DNA of 64,000 bases from JACVRW01 sp034664125. Lineage in GTDB: Bacteria; Actinomycetota; Thermoleophilia; Solirubrobacterales; Thermoleophilaceae. Shown here one piece after another: positions 32,738 through 39,610 of the stretch (positions within the stretch are counted from its first letter, which is position 1; each line of letters begins with the position of its first letter). The stretch lies in the NCBI GenBank assembly GCA_034664125.1, contig JAXDIG010000012.1, positions 1 to 64,000 on the forward strand, read 5' to 3'. The notes under the pieces are model-generated. The model was not told where the DNA came from. It did no database searches and saw only the letters and a list, made by a program, of their open reading frames with translations. A program made the position numbers and the translations under genes.

Positions 32738-33423
32738 GGCTTGCGAAACGACGGCGCCGGGCTGATCACGAGCCGGCGGTCCGGCTCGTCGCCCTCGGAG
32801 TGCGTCTCCACGTCGCTGCGCTCGCTCAGGTACGTGTGCACGATCTTGCGCTCCGGGGCCCGCATCGGCTCCAGCTCGACCCCGCGGTCGTAGCGCAGCG
32901 CGTCGGCCGCGGCGCGATCGGCCATCCGGTGCAGCGCCGTCTCGCGCCGTTCGCGGTAGCCCGCGGCATCCACCGTCACCTGCTTGCGGTCCTCGCGGCC
33001 GCGGTAGGCGGCGCGGAAGGCCAGGTGCTGGACCGCGTCGATGGTCGAGCCGTGCTTGCCGATCAGCAGCCCCAGCTCGTCGCCGTTGACGGTCGCCCGC
33101 ACCTCGTCCTCGGTTTCCGCGATGTCGACTGTCGCGCGCAGCCCCAGCGCGTGAACGATCCGGCCCACGATCGCGCGCACGCGCTCGCCCGGCTCCTCCG
33201 GGATCACCTCCGCCGCCGCGCGCCAGGCATCCTCGTCGACCTCCGCGCGCACGCGGGCGCTGCCGCCGCCCTCCGGCTCCTCGATCACCTCGAAGCTGAC
33301 GCAGTCGGCGGTGACGCCGGGGAAGCGCGGCTCGAGCTCCTTCATGGCGGCCCACTTGGCCTCGCCGAGGCTGTCGCCCTCGCCTTCCGCGGACAGGTCC
33401 TCGGGGGGCGGGTCGTCGCTCAT
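32734..33423 (-). CDS. jag: Jag/KhpB RNA-binding protein (KH-R3H)
   Basis: 229 residues. An N-terminal Jag_N-like region is followed by a KH domain with LLIGKHGSTIDAVQHL (GxxG) and an R3H-like region (RRETALHRMADRAA). With KhpA it forms an RNA chaperone affecting cell elongation and division, often under Ser/Thr kinase control. It overlaps yidC by 4 bases (ATGA) and rsmG by 4 (CTGA). Confidence 0.88.
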   Translation of the reverse strand: MSDDPPPEDLSAEGEGDSLGEAKWAAMKELEPRFPGVTADCVSFEVIEEPEGGGSARVRAEVDEDAWRAAAEVIPEEPGERVRAIVGRIVHALGLRATVDIAETEDEVRATVNGDELGLLIGKHGSTIDAVQHLAFRAAYRGREDRKQVTVDAAGYRERRETALHRMADRAAADALRYDRGVELEPMRAPERKIVHTYLSERSDVETHSEGDEPDRRLVISPAPSFRKP

Positions 33424-34304
33424 CGCCTTCGACCCGAGCGCTTCTTCTTCTTGCGCGGCGACTGGGGCGGCGCCTTGACCGGGCCGCCGTTGCCGGACGC
33501 CTCGGCGCCGGTCTTGGCCTTGCGCTTCGTCCGGCCCTTGTCCCCGCCGTCGGTCACCGCGGCGACCGGCGTTGGCGACGGGCTCGGCGGCTTGCCGCGT
33601 GCCGGTTTGGTGCCATCGCCGCCGCCGTCGTCGCCGCTGTCCGCGGGCACCGGCTTCGGGTAGAGCTTCTTGACCGCCAGCTGCTGCCCGATCGTCCAGA
33701 CGTTCGTGGTGATCCAGTAGACGATCAGCCCCGCCTGGAAGTTGACGATGAAGATCACGAACACGAACGGCAGGGCGAACATGATGCGGCGCTGCGTCGG
33801 ATCCGCGCTGAACGCGGTGACCGCGGTCGCGGCGAGCTGAGTGCCGACGTAGAGGACGATCAGGACGCCGAGCAGGACCGGGTCGCCGGTGACCTTCGAC
33901 GCGAGGTCCTCGATCGGCCCGAAGGCCGAGTTCCCCGCGATGTCCGCTTTGAACTCGGAGGAGCGCAGCAGGTAGAAGAGCGAGATGAAGAACGGGATCT
34001 GCAACACCAGCGGGAGGCAGGACCCGAGCGGGTTGACCTTCTCCCGCTGGTAGAAGGCCATGACCTCCTGGTTCATGCGCTGCCGGTCGTCCTTGTAGCG
34101 CTCCTGGATCTTCTTGATCTCGGGCTGCAGCGTCTGGAGGCGCTGCATCGACTTCACGCCCTTGAAGGTGAGCGGCAGGATGGCGATCCGGACCGTGAAG
34201 GTCAGCAGGATGATCGACCAGCCCCACGACCCGCCGACCAGGTCGTGCCAGAACTCCAGAATCCACTGGCAGGCGTCGATCAGCGGCTGGAGGATGCTCT
34301 GCAT
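33420..34304 (-). CDS. yidC: Membrane protein insertase YidC
   Basis: 294 residues. Short, Gram-positive-type YidC without a large periplasmic domain and without an obvious lipobox. The catalytic groove Arg is in TFTVRIAILPLTFKGVKS, followed by the LQPEIKKIQERYKDDR coiled coil, three more helices and a basic C-terminal tail (PRKKKKRSGRR) for ribosome contact. Inserts membrane proteins with or without SecYEG. Encoded 3 bases after yidD. Confidence 0.93.
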   Translation of the reverse strand: MQSILQPLIDACQWILEFWHDLVGGSWGWSIILLTFTVRIAILPLTFKGVKSMQRLQTLQPEIKKIQERYKDDRQRMNQEVMAFYQREKVNPLGSCLPLVLQIPFFISLFYLLRSSEFKADIAGNSAFGPIEDLASKVTGDPVLLGVLIVLYVGTQLAATAVTAFSADPTQRRIMFALPFVFVIFIVNFQAGLIVYWITTNVWTIGQQLAVKKLYPKPVPADSGDDGGGDGTKPARGKPPSPSPTPVAAVTDGGDKGRTKRKAKTGAEASGNGGPVKAPPQSPRKKKKRSGRRR

Positions 34305-34307
34305 GGG

Positions 34308-34559
34308 CTAGGGAGTCGGGCGCGTGCGGAAAAGGGTCTGATCGTCGACGAAATCGACGCCGCCGTGGCTCCACGGGTTGCACCGCAGCAAGCGCCAACC
34401 GGCGAGGACGACTCCGCGAAGGACACCGTAGCGGCGAACCGCGTCCACCGCGTACTGGGAGCAGGACGGATGGTACTTGCAGCGCGCCGGCAGCCCGCGG
34501 GAGAGCGTGCGCTGGTAGAGGCGGACCGGCGCCACCAGAAGGCCGCGCAGGGGGCTCAC
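34308..34559 (-). CDS. yidD: Membrane protein insertion efficiency factor YidD
   Basis: 83 residues. Diagnostic features are LPARCKYHPSCSQYAVDAVRRYG and LRCNPWSHGGVD with two Cys and the family's basic pattern. Assists YidC-dependent insertion. The start is GTG, overlapping the rnpA stop by 4 bases (GTGA). Confidence 0.93.
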   Translation of the reverse strand: MSPLRGLLVAPVRLYQRTLSRGLPARCKYHPSCSQYAVDAVRRYGVLRGVVLAGWRLLRCNPWSHGGVDFVDDQTLFRTRPTP

Positions 34560-34942
34560 GCCTCTTCCTCCCGCCCGCGAGCCAGGCCTGCCTCTGCGAG
34601 GACCGAGCGCAGCGCCTGCTCGATCGCGGGCTCGCCGCCATCGCGCGCCAGCTCCCCGGCGGCGGGGCGGGCGACGATCACGAAGTCGTGGCCCGGGGTC
34701 AGGTCGCCCGCGCGCGCCCAGAAGGCGTCTCGCAGCAGCCGCTTGATGCGGTTGCGCTCGACCGCACCGCCGAGCTTCCGGCCGACGGAGATGCCCAGCC
34801 GCGGCTCTGTCTCGTCGTCGGTGCGCGGAAAGGCGTAGACCACCAGATGCCGGCTCGCGTGCGAGCGCCCCTCGCGATAGACGCGCTCGAACTCGCCGCT
34901 GCGCGAGAGCCTGCGGCGCTTGCGGCGCGGGCGATCGGCCAT
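34556..34942 (-). CDS. rnpA: Ribonuclease P protein component
   Basis: 128 residues. The N-terminal RRLSRSGEFERVYREG and the RNR signature AVERNRIKRLLRDAFW identify it. It binds the catalytic RNase P RNA and helps process tRNA 5' ends. Located in the usual rpmH-rnpA order, four bases after rpmH. Confidence 0.95.
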   Translation of the reverse strand: MADRPRRKRRRLSRSGEFERVYREGRSHASRHLVVYAFPRTDDETEPRLGISVGRKLGGAVERNRIKRLLRDAFWARAGDLTPGHDFVIVARPAAGELARDGGEPAIEQALRSVLAEAGLARGREEEA

Positions 34943-34946
34943 GCGC

Positions 34947-35081
34947 CTAGGGCGTGAGCCGCTTGCGGCCCTTGGTGCGGCGGCGCCTCAGCACGTGCCG
35001 GCCGGCACGCGTTCGCATGCGCGCGCGGAAGCCATGGGTGCGGGCGCGCTTGCGCTTCTTGGGCTGATAGGTGCGCTTCAT
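34947..35081 (-). CDS. rpmH: 50S ribosomal protein L34
   Basis: 44 residues with the canonical KRTYQPKKRKRARTHGFRAR start and Arg/Lys-rich remainder. Too short for most ORF cut-offs, but unmistakable. It heads the rpmH-rnpA-yidD-yidC-jag-rsmG operon running away from dnaA. Confidence 0.97.
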   Translation of the reverse strand: MKRTYQPKKRKRARTHGFRARMRTRAGRHVLRRRRTKGRKRLTP

Positions 35082-35339
35082 GAAGATCGAGATGGGCGCG
35101 GAAGACGGGTGTCTCGCGCCGCGAGCGGAGGGTACACGACGGCGGTCGATACGCCGCCTCCGCGACCCCCTCGACCCTTTTCTCGCGTAATGCGGGGAAC
35201 CCTGCCAGGGGTGCGGCGACCCGCTCGGGCGCCGTTGTATCCTCGCCTCGCCGAGGGCAGCGGTGACTGTTTCAGCGCACCCCCTCTCTCCCCCAAGACT
35301 CACGCCGAGCAAGGCCCCCGAAAGGGGCCTCGACAGTCT
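35082..35339. other. rpmH-dnaA intergenic region (usual oriC position)
   Basis: 258 bp between divergent genes. I find no DnaA box matching TTATCCACA or TTGTCCACA within two mismatches, and no AT-rich unwinding stretch. It should contain the rpmH and dnaA promoters. A hairpin (35312-35330) lies just before dnaA. Confidence 0.6.
35312..35330 (+). other. Hairpin before dnaA
   Basis: AGGCCCC (35312-35318) and GGGGCCT (35324-35330) form a 7-bp stem with loop CGAAA, ending 9 bases before the dnaA GTG. If present in the mRNA it could hinder initiation. Confidence 0.4.
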
Positions 35340-36692
35340 GTGCCTGCCCAAACCGACCAACTCTGGGACGACATCCGCGACGAACTTCGCCGCGCGACGC
35401 CCGACTTCAAGTTCCACATTTGGATCGAGCCGCTCGAGCTGGCGGGCGTGCGCGGCAAGACGCTCTACATACGGGCGCCCGAGCACATCCGCACCTCGGT
35501 CGCGGAGCGCTACCTACCGTTGCTGCGGCGCGCGGCCGCGCAGCGATTCGACGCCCACGCGGTGGTGGAGGTCGTCGGACCCGGGTGGTCCGCGCCGGCT
35601 GAAGACCCGCCCGGGAAGCCCGGCCCGCCGGGCCCGCCGGGCACCGGCGCCGCCATCTCGCCCGGCGCGCGGCTGAACCCGAAGTACAGCTTCGACCAGT
35701 TCGTCATCGGCGAGGGCAACCGCTTCGCACACGCGGCCTCTCTGGCCGTCGCCGAGCTCCCCGCCCAGGCGTACAACCCGCTCTTCCTGCACGGACGCCC
35801 CGGGCTCGGCAAGACCCATCTGCTGCACGCCATCGGCAACTACGTCCAGCTCTACGGCTCAGGGCTGCGCGTGCGCTATGCGACGATCGAGGAGTTCACG
35901 ACCGACTTCGTCGACGCCGTCCGCCGGCGTCGCACCGGTGAGTTCAAGGATGACTTCCGCAGCGCGGATGTCGTGCTCATCGACGACGTCCAGTTCCTCG
36001 CCGGCAGGACCAAGACGCGCGAGGAGTTCTTCCACACCTTCAACGCGCTGCTCGACTCCGGGCGGCAGCTGGTGATGTCGTCCGATCGCAGCCCCGAGGA
36101 CCTCCCTGGGCTGGAAGACCGGCTCGCCGAGCGCTTCCGAGCCGGCCTGGTGGTCGAGCTGGAGCCGCCGCCCGCATCCCTGCGGCGTGCGATTCTCGCC
36201 AAGCGCGCCCGGGTCGACAGCCTCGAGGTGTCCACCGACGTGCTGGCCGAGATCGCCCAGCGAGTCGACAGCAGCGTGCGGGCTCTCGAGGGCGCGCTGA
36301 TCCGCGTCGTCGCCTACGCCTCGCTCAAGGGCGAGGAGCCGACGCCGGGCCTGGTTCGGCATGTCCTGCGGCGCTTGGGCGACGACACCGCCCCGGACGC
36401 CTGCGGGATCTCGGAGATCATCGACGCGGCGGCGCAGGAGTTCGGAGTGGAGCGCGAATCGCTGTTGGCGCGCGACCGGCGACCCACCGTCGCGACGGCG
36501 CGCCAGGTCGCCATGTACCTCGCTCGGGAGCTCACCGAGCACAGCCTTCCGGAGATCGGGCGTGGCATCGGCGGACGCAACCACACCACCGTGTTGCATG
36601 CCGTCAACCGAATCAGCGCCGCGCTGCGTAGCGATCCGGCTGTGCGCAGCGCGGTCGACAACCTGCACCGCCGCCTCGGCCGCCGCGCGTAA
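35340..36692 (+). CDS. dnaA: Chromosomal replication initiator DnaA
   Basis: 450 residues. Domain I (residues 1-85, QLWDDIRDELRR), a Pro-rich domain II (~85-110), domain III AAA+ with Walker A HGRPGLGKTHLLHAIG and Walker B VVLIDDVQFLAG, and domain IV with the helix-turn-helix. The signature reads GGRNHTTVLHAVNRI; Asn replaces the Asp of GRDHTTV, which in E. coli contacts a base of the DnaA box. GTG 35340 gives a normal family N-terminus (PAQTDQLWDDI). Confidence 0.95.
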   Translation: MPAQTDQLWDDIRDELRRATPDFKFHIWIEPLELAGVRGKTLYIRAPEHIRTSVAERYLPLLRRAAAQRFDAHAVVEVVGPGWSAPAEDPPGKPGPPGPPGTGAAISPGARLNPKYSFDQFVIGEGNRFAHAASLAVAELPAQAYNPLFLHGRPGLGKTHLLHAIGNYVQLYGSGLRVRYATIEEFTTDFVDAVRRRRTGEFKDDFRSADVVLIDDVQFLAGRTKTREEFFHTFNALLDSGRQLVMSSDRSPEDLPGLEDRLAERFRAGLVVELEPPPASLRRAILAKRARVDSLEVSTDVLAEIAQRVDSSVRALEGALIRVVAYASLKGEEPTPGLVRHVLRRLGDDTAPDACGISEIIDAAAQEFGVERESLLARDRRPTVATARQVAMYLARELTEHSLPEIGRGIGGRNHTTVLHAVNRISAALRSDPAVRSAVDNLHRRLGRRA

Positions 36693-36803
36693 CGGCCGAT
36701 GTCAGTGCGACAATGCACAGCCAGCTTTCCTTTTACCAAGCCGAATTCGCCCCGATATCGACGTGTCAACAGGCACTACAAATTCAAGGTTAGGTAGTAG
36801 AAC
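36693..36803. other. dnaA-dnaN intergenic region
   Basis: 111 bp, about 51% GC, the most AT-rich intergenic stretch near dnaA. GTGTCAACA (36763-36771) matches TTGTCCACA at 7 of 9 positions. This is the best origin candidate in the window, but a single weak match is not a box cluster. Confidence 0.5.
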
Positions 36804-37916
36804 TTGAAGCTCACCGTTTCCCGTGAAACGTTCCTCGCCAAGCTCGGCATCGCCGTGCGGGGCGCCTCCACGCGTAGCGCGATCCAGACTTTGGCGGGGG
36901 TTCTGCTGCGCGTGGAAGACGGCCGCGCCGTGCTCGAGGCGACCGACATGGAGCTGGGCGTGCGTGTCTCGCTCGAAACCGAGGAGTCGTCCCCGGGGCA
37001 CGCCGTGATTCCCGGCCGGCTGCTGTTGGACGTCGTGCGCTCACTGCCGACGGATCAGCTTTCGCTCGAGTACCGCAGCGCGCAGCAGGACGTGGAGCTC
37101 GTGGCGGGCCCCTCGAAGTTCCACCTGCGCACGCTGCCGCCCGAGGACTTCCCGAAGCTGCCCGAGGCGCCGCCCGAGGGCGGCATGACGGTTCCCGCAA
37201 GCGCCTTCGTGGACACGATCGCCCGCGTGGCGCGAGCGGCGTCCCGCGATGAGACGCGCCCCCACCTCACCGGTGTGCTCGTCACCGCCAGTGGCCGCGA
37301 GCTGCGCATGGTGGCGACGGACTCGTACCGGCTTGCCGTGAAGGAGACGCAGCTGGAGGAGCCGCTCGCCGGTTCGCTCGAAGCGAACGTTCCGGCCCGA
37401 ACGCTCCAGGAGCTCGGCCGCATCGCGGGCGGCGAGGGCGGCGAGAGCATCGGCGTCGCGGCGCTGGAGAACCAGGTCGTCTTCACCGTGGACGACGTCG
37501 TGCTGTCGTCGCGGCTGGTCGAGGGGCGCTTCCCGAACTATCAGCAGCTGCTGCCCGAGGCGTACGAGCACGAGCTGCGCGTGAGCCGCGACGAGCTGCT
37601 GGGCGTCGTGCGCCGGGTGGGGCTGCTCGCACAGAAGAACGCGCCGCTGCGGCTGCGCTTCTCGGAGGGGGTGCTGGACGTGTCCGCCCAGACTCCCGAC
37701 GTGGGCGAGGCGAGCGAGTCGCTTCCCCTGCCGTTCGCCGGCGAACCGCTGGAGATCGGCTTCAACGCGGAGTTCTTCCGCGAGGGCCTCGAGAGCGCCG
37801 AGTCCGAGGAGTTGATCCTGAAGCTGATCAGCCCGCTGCGGCCCGGGCTGCTCCAGTCCGGTGACGAGGGCTCGGGCTTCGTCTATCTGGTCATGCCGAT
37901 CCGGCTCAACGTCTGA
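36804..37916 (+). CDS. dnaN: DNA polymerase III sliding clamp (beta subunit)
   Basis: 370 residues, three clamp subdomains, from the N-terminal MKLTVSRETFLAKLG to MPIRLNV, the standard C-terminal MPMR/I-x-x motif. TTG start. Encircles DNA and tethers polymerase III. Codons 4-9 form the parS-like sequence at 36815-36830. Confidence 0.95.
   Translation: MKLTVSRETFLAKLGIAVRGASTRSAIQTLAGVLLRVEDGRAVLEATDMELGVRVSLETEESSPGHAVIPGRLLLDVVRSLPTDQLSLEYRSAQQDVELVAGPSKFHLRTLPPEDFPKLPEAPPEGGMTVPASAFVDTIARVARAASRDETRPHLTGVLVTASGRELRMVATDSYRLAVKETQLEEPLAGSLEANVPARTLQELGRIAGGEGGESIGVAALENQVVFTVDDVVLSSRLVEGRFPNYQQLLPEAYEHELRVSRDELLGVVRRVGLLAQKNAPLRLRFSEGVLDVSAQTPDVGEASESLPLPFAGEPLEIGFNAEFFREGLESAESEELILKLISPLRPGLLQSGDEGSGFVYLVMPIRLNV
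36815..36830. promoter_or_regulatory. parS-like ParB binding site in dnaN
   Basis: CGTTTCCCGTGAAACG, identical over 16 bases to the core in rsmG, reading Val-Ser-Arg-Glu-Thr in frame. One base from the canonical GTTTCACGTGAAAC. Located 0.1 kb from the dnaA stop. Confidence 0.7.
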
Positions 37917-37971
37917 GCGTGGGCGACTGCCTTCGCATCTTGGCGTCCTCGGCGTGAGCTGAAAGGTCGCA

Positions 37972-39066
37972 ATGCAGGTCACCCGCCTCGAGCTGCGCGA
38001 CTTCCGCAACTACGAGGCGGGGGAGCTGGACCTGCCCGCCGGGCTGACCGTGGTGGTGGGGCCCAACGGCGCCGGCAAGACGAACCTGCTCGAGGCCGTC
38101 TACTTCGGTTGTGCCGGAGCGTCGCCGCGGACGTCCAACGAGCGCGAGCTGGTTCGCCGCGGCGCCACGGTCGCGCGCGTGGTGATCGATACGCGCGACG
38201 ACGAGGCGAGCCACCGGTTGGAGGCGGGCTTCCAGCCCGGCGAGGCCAAGCGCCTGCGCGTCGACGGTAACCCGGTCGCCAGCTTGGCGGCGCTCGACGC
38301 CCGTCCGCTGGTGAGCGTGTTCCTGCCCGAGCGCCTCGAGCTGGTCAAGGGCGCCCCGGCCGCCCGCCGCGCCCACCTCGACCAGGTGGTGGCGGCGCTG
38401 TGGCCGGCTCGGGCCGGGGCTCGCGCCGCCTACTCGCGCGTGCTGGCGCAGCGCAACGCGCTGCTGGCGCGCATCCGGGCCGGCGCGTCCAGCCCCGCGG
38501 CGCTCGACGCCTGGGACACGGAGCTGGCTCGCGAGGGCATCGCGCTGATGGAGGACCGCTCGGGGGTGGTCGAAGGGCTGCGCGAGCCGTTCGCGCTGCT
38601 GGCGGAGCAGCTCGGGCTGCCCGGTCGGGCGGAGGTGCGCTACCGGCCGCGCTCCGCCGCCACGGACGCCGCGGGGCTTGCCTCCGAGCTTGCCGAGCGG
38701 CGTGCCGCCGACCTCGAGCGCGGCTTCACGGCCCACGGGCCCCACCGAGACGAGCTGGCCCTGCAGCTCGATGGGGCGCCGCTGCGCGCGTACGGATCGC
38801 AGGGCCAGCAGCGCACCGCGCTGCTCGCGCTCCTGTTCGCGGAGCGGGAGCTGCTCGCGACCCGCCGCGACCGCCCGCCGCTGATGCTGCTCGACGACGT
38901 CATGTCGGAGCTCGACTCCGAGCGCCGCGAGCTGCTGGCCGCGCTGCTGCGCTCCGGCGGCCAGGCCGTCGTGACGGCCACTGAGGCCGAGCACGTGCCC
39001 GGCGCCGACGAGGAGGAGCTGATCCGCGTGAGCGCCGGAGCGGTGGTCGGCAGGGTGGCGGCATGA
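37972..39066 (+). CDS. recF: DNA recombination/repair protein RecF
   Basis: 364 residues. Walker A GPNGAGKTNLLEAVY, Walker B LLDDVMSELDSERR, and the family SQGQQRTALLALLFAE signature. SMC-like ATPase that with RecO and RecR loads RecA at gaps. ATG 37972 has AAAGG upstream. The usual dnaN-recF order of the origin region. Overlaps dciA by 4 bases (ATGA). Confidence 0.94.
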   Translation: MQVTRLELRDFRNYEAGELDLPAGLTVVVGPNGAGKTNLLEAVYFGCAGASPRTSNERELVRRGATVARVVIDTRDDEASHRLEAGFQPGEAKRLRVDGNPVASLAALDARPLVSVFLPERLELVKGAPAARRAHLDQVVAALWPARAGARAAYSRVLAQRNALLARIRAGASSPAALDAWDTELAREGIALMEDRSGVVEGLREPFALLAEQLGLPGRAEVRYRPRSAATDAAGLASELAERRAADLERGFTAHGPHRDELALQLDGAPLRAYGSQGQQRTALLALLFAERELLATRRDRPPLMLLDDVMSELDSERRELLAALLRSGGQAVVTATEAEHVPGADEEELIRVSAGAVVGRVAA

Positions 39067-39383
39067 GGCGGCTCGCCCCGCGCCCGCTCGCCGCCGTCCT
39101 GGGCGCGGCGATCGGAGAGGCACGCCCGGCCGGCCTGCTCGCCGCGGTCCAGTCCGCCTGGCCGCCCGTGGCCGGACCCGCGCTGGCGGCCGCCGCGGGT
39201 CCCGTTTCGGAGCAGTCGGGCATCGTCACCGTCGCCTGCGAATCGGGGGTCTGGGCTCACGAGCTCGAGCTGCTCGCAACGGACCTGACCACCCGCCTCA
39301 ACGAGCATCTCGAGGGGGCCGGCGGGCCCGCTCGAGTGGAGCGCTTGCGGTTTGTCGTGGGTTCGGGCTCGAACCGCACCTGA
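39063..39383 (+). CDS. dciA: DciA/DUF721 replicative-helicase loader-like protein
   Basis: 106 residues. DUF721 fold with AVQSAWPPVAGPALAAA..., GIVTVACESGVWAHELELL and ERLRFVVG. DciA is the ancestral DnaB loader of bacteria lacking DnaC/DnaI, and the recF-dciA-gyrB order is typical of actinobacteria. Confidence 0.88.
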   Translation: MRRLAPRPLAAVLGAAIGEARPAGLLAAVQSAWPPVAGPALAAAAGPVSEQSGIVTVACESGVWAHELELLATDLTTRLNEHLEGAGGPARVERLRFVVGSGSNRT

Positions 39384-39491
39384 GGCCTACTCGGGAGACT
39401 TCCGCGGGAAGTCGCTCAGAAGTAGCCGGTTTGTCGCGATTTGCGGGGATTTTGTAGCTCTCCGAGCCGTCCGACGAAGGGGGTAGCCTGC

Positions 39492-39497
39492 TACTAT
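39492..39497 (+). promoter_or_regulatory. Extended -10 candidate for gyrB
   Basis: TGC-TACTAT, an extended -10, about 115 bases before gyrB. A terminator-like hairpin lies between it and gyrB. Confidence 0.45.
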
Positions 39498-39518
39498 TGG
39501 GAGCGGTCTTATGTAGCG

Positions 39519-39558
39519 CCCCGGTCCGTGCGCGAAGAGTCACGGGGCCGGGGTTTTT
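39519..39558 (+). terminator. Intrinsic terminator in the gyrB upstream region
   Basis: CCCCGGTCCGTG (39519-39530) pairs with CACGGGGCCGGGG (39541-39553) with small bulges, followed by TTTTT (39554-39558). It may end the recF-dciA transcript, or act as an attenuator if gyrB starts at 39492. A 13-base direct repeat TTTGCGGGG(A/G)TTT flanks it (39440-39452 and 39564-39576). Confidence 0.75.
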
Positions 39559-39610
39559 CACGGTTTGCGGGGGTTTCTCGCGAGCGCCGTGCGACGACGG
39601 AAGGGACGGC

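Noticed and set aside
36763..36771. DnaA box GTGTCAACA
   Set aside because: A single 7-of-9 match in GC-rich DNA is not evidence of an origin.
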